DNA from: Ignelater luminosus | Lineage: Eukaryota; Arthropoda; Insecta; Coleoptera; Elateridae | Assembly (NCBI GenBank): GCA_011009095.1 | Contig: VTPC01091237.1 | Span: 80,335-144,334, forward strand | DNA: 64,000 bases | Direction: 5' to 3' | In this document: positions 35,331 through 46,523 of the stretch, in pieces | Numbering within the stretch: the stretch's first letter is position 1 | Layout: each line of letters begins with the position of its first letter | Notes under the pieces: generated by a model | Told to the model about the DNA's origin: nothing | Databases searched by the model: none | Seen by the model: only the letters and a program-made list of their open reading frames with translations | Program-made: the position numbers and the translations under genes

Positions 35331-38260
35331 ATTCAAAAGTAATCTAACGTCCCAATTTAGAATATTCGCGATTGAATTATCTGAAGTTTTGACAGGCAAT
35401 AAATGATGTGCTGTACTTGCCTGAAAAAACTCCTTAACGTCAATGCGGTGTAACAGTTGTGTTAAAAACCTATCCCGGATCGAAGAATTTTTTTGTTTGT
35501 TATTGTTACAGCTAACAATACAGCAACGGCATTCAGATCTATTTTCTTTATTAATTATGCTTTAATTTCGACTTTTACATACTTTAATGGCAGTAGTAAG
35601 CCATCACATAGCTTATAATAACCAAAGAGCGGTATCAAATAGTTTATGGTCTAGTAAAGTTGTCCGTATACCTGATCGCTATGCATTTAAACACGTTAAA
35701 TTTATCGATATTACTTAGGTGGACGGCTAAACTTGTGCAATTCGCGTAAGATAGTGACGTATTTTCTGCAAGATAAGCGCAGGTCAGTGGTGAACACATT
35801 TTTGTTTTATCACATGTATGTGAACGTAAATTGATATAATACTTGGTAAACGCTCCATTGCTGGCACGATCACGTCACCGATTATTTTCTGCCTAGTACT
35901 TGCCTAGTCTGTTTATTTTTCTTGTCACACAACTAAGTAGGCTCGAAAACTGACAATTTCATACATTTATCATAAAGGCAAAAATAAATGAATCCATCTT
36001 TAATATCAACGACAAATCTAACCTGTTTAGAATAGACTAAAAACAATTGGTTGGAAAATTTGTATAAAATTTTTTGGCAATGCTTTTATCCAAGAACAAT
36101 CAGAGATTGCCACGGCTTTCTTTTTTCAACTATTTATGATATCTAATGTGTCACTGTCAACCATTCAGGAGCTTTTTGAGTAACAGCACTATTAATTGCT
36201 GCCTGTTCCTGGACACAAGCAACGCAATGATGTAGATAATAATAAATTGTTGAAGAAAATGTGCCGTTTTTTGTGGTCGTAGGAAAAATAGTCTACATAA
36301 CTCGCTGGAAATGTAACGCTTGTTATGTTGTAACGGTCTCTTGTCGTTATCATCCCGTCACATGGTAAACCTCACGGTATATCATCAACCTTCCTTGTGA
36401 GACACCGCGTGTATACAAAAGTTCCCTTAACAACTTATTTCTTTACTTTGCAATAATATTCCAATTATTAAGATTGTGTATAAATACCCCATTCTTGCAT
36501 TATTTTGCGTTCCAATTAGTTCATTTCTTCCATGGGAAGTGTGATAATTTGCGGACCAGTAAGCTCTTTCGAATCCTGGGGGGGAACGCGGCAAGCGGGC
36601 CGACAGAAGGAATCGAGTCATGAGTAGTGCAAGTGCTTCCCGCACTCTTTCCCTCGCTAGGGCAATTTTCATGTTGGAGAAATAGAAAAGAAAAACCCTT
36701 TTATAAAGGGGTAAGTTGACTTCTTTTCTTGCATCCCTTGCGTCTTCGTAACTAATGGTTGTTCTTTGTCTCCAGTTTTTTTATTAGACCCCCACATTGT
36801 ATTCCTCTGGTGTTAACGAATCTTAGAAAGATTTCTTCCGTGGAAACCAAGGAAGCTTTAGGGATTCCGTGGGCTCATCGATGATACCGTACTTTTCAAC
36901 GACCGTCTGATTGCTACCACGAGGGATGCTGGATTCCCAAGCTAGCATCTAACTCTCTTCAGCGAGTAGTTTAACCATTTAACCGGAAGTCCCGGAAGCG
37001 GATAGGCTAATCTTTTACGAAAACTTGATTTTTTAAAGAAATTTCAGGTTCCATCCGGTACCAATTTGTGCTTATATTAATTCAGTTCAATTAAACTTTG
37101 TTAATTAAATCCTTGCTTAAAATTTAAAGTGACCCTTTCATGTTAATAAGGATCATAACTATTTATTAAAACCCATTGTAATTTAATTTTTTTGTTTGGC
37201 TTGTAACTTCAAAATTATTTTAAACAATCTAATTTTCATGAATAGTGTACTATTCGGATTTAAATTGAAGATTTTTTTAAACATTGTTTTCCAGGTGTAT
37301 TTCACTTTCAGAAAGCAAATTTCGATCGAAAGCTGCTTCCTTCATTGCTCTGGTAAGATTTATTTAATACTTCAATGATTATCCGAATCTTGCTTTTATT
37401 GTTTAACTTTTGTACTTAAATTTCATGGTACACAGAAATGATTTCAAATTCTGTTCTTTTAGAAAATTTAATTCTTGTAATTTCAGATTAGTACAAATAA
37501 TTATTTTTATTATTTCGGAAATTTTTATTGGCATTCATTCCGTGTTTGGGATTTTTTTTCTTAGAGCTTGAAAAGTTTGAGATTCTTTGCCTGGTGTACT
37601 TTACGATAACATTTGTGTAAATTTTTATCTTGTTACCTTGGATTTATTTTTATCAATGTTTACGACTATTTTCTTATTTTTTAAATGCTTTAAAATTTGT
37701 TTATTCATTTAACAATTTTTGTCATTAATAACTAGAATTCAAAAACTCAATTAATTTTTTTGATAGCGGAGATCCTTTTACTAAATTTTGTTTGGTCATA
37801 ATCTGTTGTGTTATAATAATTCTCTATAGCTCATTGGTTTAGATTTAGGAGTAAAATTTTAATGCATAGAAACTTTCAACTTTTGGTTCTACTAAAATTG
37901 TCAATTTTAGCTTCATTTCTAAAGTAACTATTTTTGTATGCATTTTTTCTATTGTGGTTACTCAGAATTTATTTGTAAATACAAATTAAAATTTATTTAA
38001 AATTTCAATATACGTTGATGGTTAATTACTACCTGGTGTTTTATTGTAAGTATAATCTGTGTCGTCCCGCTCCCAAGTCTACCCACTTGAGTTTGTTACA
38101 TCTTAGGATGTTTGTTATAGTCTTTATTTTGATAAAAGTACCACATTATGAGGAGCATATTTAATAACAAGTTTTTATACATTTTACATTGTTTTTGACT
38201 AGCCTTCTTGACCTACATCTAAAGTTATTATTATATGTAACATCCCTCTCTTTATAAATA
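35331..38260. other. long stretch without a recognised gene
   Basis: 36560-36990 is GC-richer, contains TATAAAGGGG (36701) and could be an old LTR or leader, but I found no partner repeat. The remainder is AT-rich. The frames at 36427-36672 (minus) and 37196-37378 (plus) show no known domain. Confidence 0.35.
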
Positions 38261-38264
38261 AATT

Positions 38265-40021
38265 AACATTACTAACAGTAATCACTTAACCAACATGGTT
38301 TTTTAACTATTCTACCGGACTTTGTTGACACAACACTACTACTGTTTGACTGAGCCATAGAACTATTCCTGTCACACTTATAGTCAACTTTTTCTTCATG
38401 TTTCTTTTATCCTTCACTACTATTAGTATTTTTATTGTAACTATCTAAATTAGAGTGTCTTAGAAACGAAGAATTTCTACGATAAACAGGCCCATCTTGT
38501 TCTTTAACAATATGATATAGGAGTCTGGTGAATATCTATTATCTTCCTTGATATCCACTTATCCTCCTTTCTAACTTTTAACAAAACATTTTCATTCTTG
38601 GCAAAATCTGACTTATCGAGTGCTGTTTTGTCATAGTAATTCTTTGTAACAAATTGTTTCTCTTTAACTACATTTGGTAATCTCCTACAATTACTTTTAA
38701 CAGCTTTATAATTTTCTTTAAGTTGTGTTTTATGTTTAAATGGCACCTGCCTCTCTCTTTCAAAAATTGATAAATTCTTATTTATAAATTCATTTCTTAA
38801 AATGATATCTACATCAATTTCATCAATTTTACTGATTAGATTTAATTTTACGCATGCGTTCAAACCTAAGATAGGTCTACTTTTGACATCTACCACAAGG
38901 AACTTAATCTTATATTCATTCTTTCTGACGATACATTTAAAAATTATTTCACCAATGACTTTAATTTTATTTTCTCCATATGCAATTATTGTTTTATTCG
39001 AACTTTTAATAGAGTTCTCCCTTTCTAAGTTTTTGACGACATCGTATGGCAGAACATTGCATATTGCACCTGAATCTAATTTAAAATTTACAGGTTTGTT
39101 ATTAATAAAAACTAATTCCTCCCAAACTACCCCATTAACATAGTTTACATTATCTAGCTCTATACTAGACATAAAAATTTCTTCATTATCAGTACTACTA
39201 CTGTCATTATACATTTCATGTATGCTAGCTTTTTTATATTTATCATTATTATTAGTATTAGTTTTGTAATGTCTACATCCTATCGCAAAATGACCTATCT
39301 TACCACACTTATTGCACCTTTTTCCAAATGCGAAACACTTTCCTCTACTATGTTGTCTTCCACACTTCAAACAGTTATATTCATCCTTAATTTTTCCACG
39401 TTCTCTTTTTGTATTCTTACTATATCTACTTGTACCTCCCATATACTTTTGTTCATTTTTTATCACATCCACTTTTTCACCTTGAAGATTCCTTGCTTGT
39501 ATTTTAGTCGCCTCTGATGATGTACAAATTTGTTCAGCCGTTTCGAAATTAATATCACCTTTACCTAAAAGTTTCTTTTGTAATTGTTGATCATGTCCAC
39601 CCAAAATTATTCTATCTCTAATAAGGGACTCTTCTTGTTCTCCAAAATTACAAGGTTTAGCCATTATTTTTAATTCTTCGATGAAATGACTAATATTTTC
39701 TTCTTGTTGTTTTCTAGAAAAGAACTGAAAACGATTGAATGTTTCATTGTTACGTGGTTTACAGTATTCATCGAAGGCTGCAACTACTTTAGAATAACTT
39801 TCTTTTTCCTTTTCAGTAAGTTTTAATGTGTTAAATACATCTATTGCCTCATCTCCTGCAAATGTCAAAAACAAAGCTATCTTCCTTTCATCTGTATCCT
39901 TTACCAAATTATTCACTGCTAAATACATGTTGAAACGTTGTTTAAATCTTTGGTAATTTTTATTTACATTTCCATCAAATATTAGTGGACTTAATATAGG
40001 GTTTAATACTTTTGACTCCAT
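38265..40021 (-). pseudogene. Gypsy Gag-protease polyprotein, internally deleted
   Basis: One uninterrupted 505-codon frame (40021 to 38504) starts MESKVLNPILSPLIFDG. It has a retrotransposon Gag region (about 1-200), two zinc knuckles (first C217-X2-C-X3-H-X4-C, second C236-NKCGKIGHFAIGC), an acidic linker and a retropepsin core FKLDSGAICNVLP with catalytic D316, flap-side LGLNAC near 386-390. Near residues 431-455 the first residues of a reverse transcriptase appear (LKENYKAVKSNCRRLP), and directly after them comes the extreme C-terminus of an integrase (NYYDKTA...WISRKIIDI). RT, RNase H and nearly all of integrase are missing, yet the frame is open across the junction. Further integrase-tail residues lie beyond the stop down to about 38265. 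Confidence 0.8.
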
Positions 40022-40435
40022 TTTTTACTGTCCGATATCTTAATGTTTTAATTTTCTGTCAAATTTTTAGCTTTACAATTTTTAAACTTTTTTTGGCACT
40101 TTTCTTTTTACTTCTTTACCACTCTTTACTCTATACAATTATTAATAGGTTTACACCTATTCTTTATTTTGTATATTAGAAGTTTATATTTTATTTATTA
40201 AATTTACATTTTTTATTTTATATCTATATATTATGTTTTAAAAAGATTGACTACTCAACATTCGCTTTATTTAACTTTTTTATCACTATAATTTGAAACA
40301 GGAATTTTCATTATTAACGAAATCTGATAACCTTCAACAAATACAAACGAATATACTTATCAACTATTGTATTTTTGTTACAATATGGGAAATAATTGCC
40401 ACAATAATAAAATAAAAAAGTATGGGGAGTTATAA

Positions 40436-40765
40436 TGTCACGTATTATTATAGTTAGTTCATTACTCTTTGATGCTTTTACTATTACTTATAGATTTTTG
40501 CTTAATCGCTATTTGTTTTACATGATTCTTTCCAACGAACACATGAAATCATGTTTTCTTGTTAAGTTAATGCTATTGCAATAAAAACTGCTTAAAATCA
40601 TTTTATTTGAAACAAAGAAAGTCATGTGATAAACACGAAGTTATAAATATGAGTACAATGTATAAGAAGTAGCTTTTTAGTTTATTTGCTGATTTTGTTC
40701 AAGTCGTAGTTTTTGCAAATTTTGAAGTGTGTTCAATAAATTATTGTATTGCTTAAATTGTGTTT
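40436..40765 (+). repeat. possible 5' LTR and primer-binding site of a second Gypsy relic
   Basis: TGTCACG near 40436 could open an LTR. TATAAATA near 40643 and CAATAAATTATTG near 40735 fit a TATA box and polyadenylation signal, and TTGGCGACGAAGATGAG at about 40772 looks like a tRNA-type primer-binding site for a plus-strand element whose gag starts at 41262. The LTR limits are not confirmed by a partner. Confidence 0.35.
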
Positions 40766-41261
40766 AGATTCTTGGCGACGAAGATGAGATATTGCTACAA
40801 ATTATAATCAAATAATTTGTTGAATTTTAATTCTTTAAGCAATAAAAGTGGAATTAAAAAATTCGTTGGAAATACTTAGTTTACTAAAAAAACCTTAACG
40901 TGTTAAGAGATATTCGGTGGAAAGACTTTGAATCACATTTAATTAACACAAAGCAATAATAATAAAAAAAGGGAGTAATATTAATTAATTTCGGTGGAAA
41001 TATTATTATCCGTTGAACTGTGTGAATTGTGTGCAAGTGCAAGGTTGGTGGACGGAGCACTATACAAACAAAATACAGCAGCTTCAACGTATTCCTTCAG
41101 CTCTCCAGTCCGGTAGTGGAAAAGCTGTCAGAAGACGACAATCGAAAGCCAAAGTTCCTGTTTTCCAGATATTAAAAGTGATAAAATTCTTTTTGTAATA
41201 TTATATGAGTATTCAGTACATTACAATCGAGGAATTCACGACCTAATTTAATAATTTAACA

Positions 41262-41753
41262 ATGGAAAATCAGGGTAATAGGCAAGATCAACAACAACCA
41301 GCAGAAGCTCAAACCCACGTAATTTTAAATTTCGATTCATCTCTTCACCGGGGAAAATCTGTCACGGTTTTTAAGGCATTGCCAACATATTATAAATCTT
41401 TATTATAATAATGCTCCAGCCAACATAAATTGTAATCAAAGTAAACAAATTTTATATTCTATAATTAGTGATAGTTGCTTTTCTAAAATTTCGTGCTACC
41501 CAGCTGATACTTGGGATGCATTAAAAAACTGGTAGTTAAACATTTTGGTGATAAAGGAGATTTAGAAACTCTTTTACAGCTTTTAGTTACCACTAAACAA
41601 AATAATCGCCAATGTTTCAAGTATATTATAATGAATATTCTGGAATTTAGAGTCACTTTGTACCAAGGTAGATGACCAAGATAAATAATTTTACATGAAG
41701 TTATCTGTTAATAATTTCGTTCGCAATTTAGAACCGATGTTAAGTAATAACGT
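41262..41753 (+). pseudogene. Gypsy Gag N-terminal part, decayed
   Basis: It begins MENQGNRQDQQQPAE at 41262, about 490 bases after a candidate primer-binding site. After frameshifts it continues with residues such as CFSKISCYPADTWDALK and FGDKGDLETLL, a pattern of insect Gypsy/errantivirus-like capsid proteins. The frame runs up to 41753, where a solo LTR interrupts it, and resumes in phase on the far side. Confidence 0.55.
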
Positions 41754-42104
41754 TGAAAGTAGAAATCCACGTAGACTACCGGAATATACTAGAAACTATC
41801 CCGAACAGTCTCGAACAAGCTGGTCGAACGTGCCGAAGAAGTTTTGAACTATCCAGAGTTTCCCACCGTCGAATGTGCGAGAAAATGGCGGGAATCTTCT
41901 AGCCCCATCGAGAACTAACGCGAGAACGAATATAAGGCTGCGTTGATCGAGCCAAGGGGAGTTCTACAGTCAATCAGCTAGTAGTTACGAACGAGATAAA
42001 TGTTAATTAGTGATAAATAAATTTCTCTGTACATAATTAAATAAATAATTAAGTGTAAATAAATTCTGGAAATAAATTGTAATAAACTAAGTAAAAATAA
42101 ATAC
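41754..42104 (+). repeat. solo LTR inserted in the Gypsy gag
   Basis: About 351 bases of GC-richer sequence with LTR features: CTCGAAC-type motifs, AATATAAGGCTGCG (TATA region near 41929), and an AATAAATAA-rich tail. ACGT precedes it (41750-41753) and follows it (42105-42108), consistent with a 4-bp duplication. Removing it restores a continuous gag reading frame across the site. The exact ends may shift by a base or two. Confidence 0.6.
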
Positions 42105-42108
42105 ACGT

Positions 42109-42680
42109 TTTTGTCAAAGTTATTCAAAAATCAAAATTTATTGCGGTACCTCCTCCTAATTTTAATTTCGCTAATAATTCAAATTCAAATAACTTTTCCA
42201 AGTCAACCAATTAACATACAAAGCCGGCCAGTTAAACAACATTTTCCAACAAACCGACTAGTTTTTGAAACCCGGAAAAATGTTTTTGCACTAAACCAAT
42301 TAAATACTCTGCCAGAACAAACTCCGATGTAGTGTGCACAAGCACTTTAAGAAATAAAAGTTTACCAGCACAAAAACCCCCTTTTAAAAATTATTTTGTG
42401 GCCCAATCAAAACATACTTTTACAAATCTAGAACCTAAAAATGAGTACGAATACTATGCAAATGAATAAACTGAAGGAGATAAAGAAAATGAAAATTTTC
42501 GGGAAGCGAGGCCTTCATCAATCAACATCTAGAATTAAATACATTCAAGGAACAAAATATACTACCTTATATTACGTTAGAAAATCCAAATTGTAAATTA
42601 CTGATAGACACTGGGGCTTCCTGTTCAATTTTAAACCCAAAATTTATTAACGAAAATGTTAACACTTGCCTACATCTGTA
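42109..42680 (+). pseudogene. Gypsy Gag C-terminus and protease fragment
   Basis: An asparagine-rich Gag tail (PPPNFNFANNSNSN) is followed, in shifted frames, by LELNTFKEQN and LPYITLENPNCKLLIDTGAS near 42565-42617. LLIDTGASCS is a retropepsin active site. The sequence then loses recognisable homology near 42690, before the reverse transcriptase. It is the continuation of the gag at 41262. Confidence 0.65.
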
Positions 42681-42689
42681 TAAGGTCTA

Positions 42690-43680
42690 TCTGAAATGAT
42701 TTCATTCTTGAAAGTAGGTTTGCATTCAATGATAATGAATATAGAGTAGTATGGGTCAAAACATTAGACAGGTATTTTTTTAAATGCTGCGAGAGATAAT
42801 CAAAAACTACCATCAGCATCATATTTTACAACGAAAACGGAAACAAAAATTCGTCAAAAGACACATTTTTGAAAATCTGTTGTCGTCGAATAAATGCGAG
42901 TTTTAAAAAATCAAATAATCCCTAACTCTTAGAATTGATAAGTAGCCTCAAAAAGGGAAAATAAAAAGTATTAAAACAGGGTTTTTTTTTTCAAGGGTTG
43001 GGGGTTGAAGGTAGACGTAAACAAAAAATCTATTTGCATCACCAGATAGGAGATAAAACGTTATTAAACTTTTGCTATTTAAACAATCTCAATATCTTCT
43101 ACCATTTGGAAGTTTTTACAGGGCTTTAAATAAAATATACGGGACTCCCGAGGGCGGTTTTTACCCTCTTAATTTCGAGCTCAGCTTGTGTCACCAGTTT
43201 CTTTTTTTCGACTAATAATCTCAGATTGGCTAAGTCATTAAGATGATTTAGGAAGAAATGGTTAGACGAATTTCAAAACCGAGTATTTATACGTTTTTTT
43301 TAAAACGACTGTCTATTTTATGTATTATAAAGATATAACTTTCAGAAAACGTTACCAAAAAAGATATATCAGTAAATCCTTTTTAAATTGAAGACTACGT
43401 ACTTTTTACAAGGTTAATAACAGAAGCAAAATAAAACAGTAGTAAACATTTATTTTTCTGTTTTGAACAAAACGAAGGATGTTTATATTAATTGGGTAGG
43501 TAGATTATTTCAGATTGTGAGTTATCAAGATGTTAAAATCTTATCAGCAGGAAATCATAATGACAATAGTAGTTAATCATTATAGCCCATTTTTATTTCG
43601 TTTATATTTTTATTTTTATTTCTCTACATACCTTAATTACTTTTGTAATCAACTATTACTACGTAATAATAAAGCGTCAC
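42690..43680. other. stretch without a recognised gene
   Basis: AT-rich, with short frames only. From about 43550 it begins to resemble the region upstream of the 31.4-kb secretory exon (GCAGGAAATCATAATGA against GCAGGAAATCATTATGA at 31242). Confidence 0.4.
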
Positions 43681-43689
43681 TATCGAGAT

Positions 43690-43765
43690 AGTATCAGTAG
43701 GGTTAATAGCGTTTTTTATAAATATTTCTGCTTTTTCGAAATGATATTTCAGCTGATGAGGTAGG
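43690..43765 (+). pseudogene. relic of the 31.4-kb secretory first exon
   Basis: GTTAATAGCGTTTTTTATAA followed by ATATTTCTGCTTTTTCGAAA and TGATATTTCAGCTGATGAGG lines up with the signal-peptide exon at 31376-31435 and its donor. The ATG is gone (AGTAGGG in place of AATGTGG) and small insertions disrupt the frame. It suggests an old duplication of promoter plus first exon. Confidence 0.4.
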
Positions 43766-43910
43766 ACTGATAATTTAATGTACGAATTATATACAGTTAT
43801 TAAATAAGAAATCATAATAAATAACCACCTTTTGTTAAATGCAATCTTTTGCGTAAGAAATAAAAACGCTTAGTTCAAGGTAAAACTACAGCTGCATTAT
43901 AACTTATATA

Positions 43911-45998
43911 TGTTACGGCTAAAGTGCAAACTTGGATAGTTTATAAATTAGCTGGATAGTATATAAACTAATAAAATAAATAGTTATTTTGCTAGAAAAC
44001 TATATTAGCTGATAGTTTCAAAACTAACTAATACCCTTTGCTAATTTGATTGACAAAGTTGAAAAACTAAAATAGCCAAATGTCTTGGTTAGTTTGTAAA
44101 TCATCCAATTTGAAATGGGTAGAATAGTAAACTGCTTTCTAGTGATATAAAATAACCAATATCTTGGCTAGTTTATAAACTAATCCTCCATTTCTGTAGC
44201 TAATCTAACAAAAAACGTTGGGTTAGAATTTTCATGTTTTTATTAAATTGTTAGTTTAAATAATGGATCATAAACAAAAATTTAATGAAGCAATAAACAG
44301 TCTATACAAACAAAAAGCGAGTAATTCAAAAATATATACTAATAGTTATTACCAATATTGTGAAGAAGTTAATGACCTTACGTACCAGTGGCCCATTGAG
44401 TAAAAATAAAAGTTATTATTACTTTATGAAACATTTTGCTCTGAAACGAGTTGACGACGTCTATATTCTATTAAATAAATAATTGGGCAAATTAATAGCT
44501 TGCATAGATGATTTATATGATATTATTAATGATTCCCATCAGTGCACAGGTCATGGTAGAATACAAGTTACATTCAAACTAATTAATGAAAAATATTTAA
44601 ATGTCACGCAAGAAATTGTAACTCTGTTTATTGAAGAATGCAAAAACTGCCAATTAAAGAGAAATCAAGTAAAAAAGGGGATTGTAGTGAAACTGACTGT
44701 TTCAAATAACTTAAGATGTCAGGTAGATTTAATTGATTTGCAAACACGTCCTGACCAAGACTACAAATTTATTTTTGTGTATCAAGACCACTTAACCAAT
44801 TATGTTTGCTTACAACCCATAAAAACAAAAACAGCTAAGGAAACAGCTTAGAATCTTTTGGAAGTGTTTATGAATTTAAGTAGTCTATATCTACTGCAAA
44901 GTGATATTGGCAGAGAATTTGCAAACCACGTAAGTTTATACTGTTGTTGTCAAATTCAATTTAAAATCTGTTTCTAGACATTTTTGGGGTTGCTAAATAA
45001 GAATTTTTAATCAAAAATAAAAAAATTTAAAATGGTTAGTTCAATTGGGGAATTTAGGCATTTATTTAGAATTGTATTGATAAATTTCCTTTCCAATGTA
45101 CTTCATTGTTTATCATTTAAGTTATTGAAGAACTGGTTCAACTTTGGCCGAATTGTCGAATAGTGCATGGTAAACCACGACACTCGCAGTCTCAGAGTTC
45201 TGTTGAAAGAGCGAACCAGGATATCGACAATATAATATCGAGTTTTGAAGATAATTTTTATCGACTAGGAACTACATATTCATGGTGTACTAAAGCAGTT
45301 ATTTTCACCCAATCAATTTGAATTGTGTTAACAAAATTTTCTATCTTTAGAGGATATTTAGACTGATACAGGAATCTCGCTTCGAAGTGCTGTTAGAAAT
45401 TTTTCAGTTTCTGGTACAACCCAGGACTATTTCAGGTGCCAGTGTAAGAAAATATGTAGAAACAGAAAATGCAAATGTGTCTTTTTTGGGATACTCATGC
45501 AATAGCAAGTGCCATAATAGCGAACGATGCTATAATAAATAAATACATAGCACATATGTTTATGTATTTGTCATAAAAATTTGGAAATTTGTTATTCGTT
45601 GAGGATTTTCGTTTATATTTAAATATATTTTTATTATAATTACACCACGTTGTCTTATTTAATTTATTGTGCACCAGAATCGCACCATTTAAAGTAACTA
45701 GAGCACATGTTAGCTGGTTTGTATAATAACCAGAAAATTGGCTATTTTATAATACCACCAGTTTTGTTGTTCATTCTAACTTACTAAGTTGGACATTTCA
45801 TAAACCAGCCAAAGAAAATGGCTATTTTAGTTTTTTCGAATAATTGAAGTAAATTAGGCAAATGGTTTGGTTATTTTATAAGCTATCGACTAATATAGTT
45901 AAATATGCGTTTTCGATCAAACTAGCTGATGGTTTAGATAGTTTGTATATTAACCAGTTACTCTACAAACTAGCCAATTCTACACATTAACCGTAACA
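43911..45998 (+). mobile_element. Ginger-like (KRBA2-like integrase) DNA transposon, 2,088 bp
   Basis: Ends TGTTACGGCTAAAGTG (43911) and inverted TGTTACGGTTAATGTG (45998) match closely, start with TGT as in Ginger elements, and are flanked by a 4-bp duplication TATA (43907-43910 and 45999-46002). Both subterminal 300-base regions are packed with GGCTAGTTTATAAACTA-type palindromic motifs. The interior encodes an integrase-like protein. Confidence 0.82.
44263..45540 (+). pseudogene. KRBA2/Ginger-type integrase, decayed
   Basis: The chain starts MDHKQKFNEAINSLYKQKA at 44263 and continues in the 44483-44851 frame: an HHCC zinc-binding region (DIINDSHQCTGHGRI ... FIEECKNCQLKR), KKGIVVK, then the catalytic core QVDLIDLQTRPDQDYKF (first aspartate), DHLTNYVCLQPIKTK and, past a stop, LLQSDIGREFANH (second aspartate). 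After a gap of about 190 bases that starts with GTAAGT, LVQLWPNCRIVHGKPRHSQS and SSVERANQDIDNI (catalytic glutamate) follow near 45130-45230. This is the signature of KRBA2-like proteins, domesticated in vertebrates from Ginger transposons, themselves relatives of Gypsy integrases. Stops near 44400 and 44849 disable it. Confidence 0.78.
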
Positions 45999-46002
45999 TA
46001 TA

Positions 46003-46521
46003 GATAACAAAGTGTTAAGTAAGAAGAATTTACTTGGAAGGATAAATGTAATAATGCGACAGTTTATGATAAGTTACGAAACATTGTACAACAAAATTAT
46101 AAACTCCTTTTTGTATTATTTTGAAAAAATAATTTTTTTTAAAAATCAATACGAATCGAAACAAAAATCGGCAATTCGTGCATTTCAATGTTTAAGCGTT
46201 CGCCGGACCACCGAAAAACACAGTGAAACCCTAGGACAAGCATCGCCGAAGGTTTACAGTTGCAGCTCGCGGTATTACCCAAGTGCGCCGGTGACCTGCC
46301 CTTAGTTGAAAAGGATAACCTAACTGCGCTGATGGTCGTTCTAAGGTTTAAAATCTATCATCCCAAGTGCGCCGCCACCTACAGAGAGGTCACCGCAGGT
46401 GGTAAAAATTCTTAAGTATGGTGTACAAGTCTGTGAATAGCAATCATGTAATTATAAGGACATGTAGAAAAACGAATTACTTATAATATGAAACTTGATT
46501 TTATTCTGGAAATACTAGTAG
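46003..46521. other. spacer with a GC-rich patch
   Basis: 46160-46420 is much GC-richer than its surroundings and contains two copies of CCCAAGTGCGCCG (46276 and 46361). The open frame 46012-46305 through it has no domain I recognise. It may be a fragment of a LINE or another repeat. Confidence 0.4.
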
Positions 46522-46523
46522 TA

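Noticed and set aside
38802..39517. Two plus-strand frames of about 100 codons
   Set aside because: They are antisense to the Gypsy Gag-protease ORF; the hydrophobic composition follows from antisense AT-rich codons.
46012..46305. 97-codon plus-strand frame
   Set aside because: No domain is recognisable, and it runs through a GC-rich patch that looks like repeat sequence.
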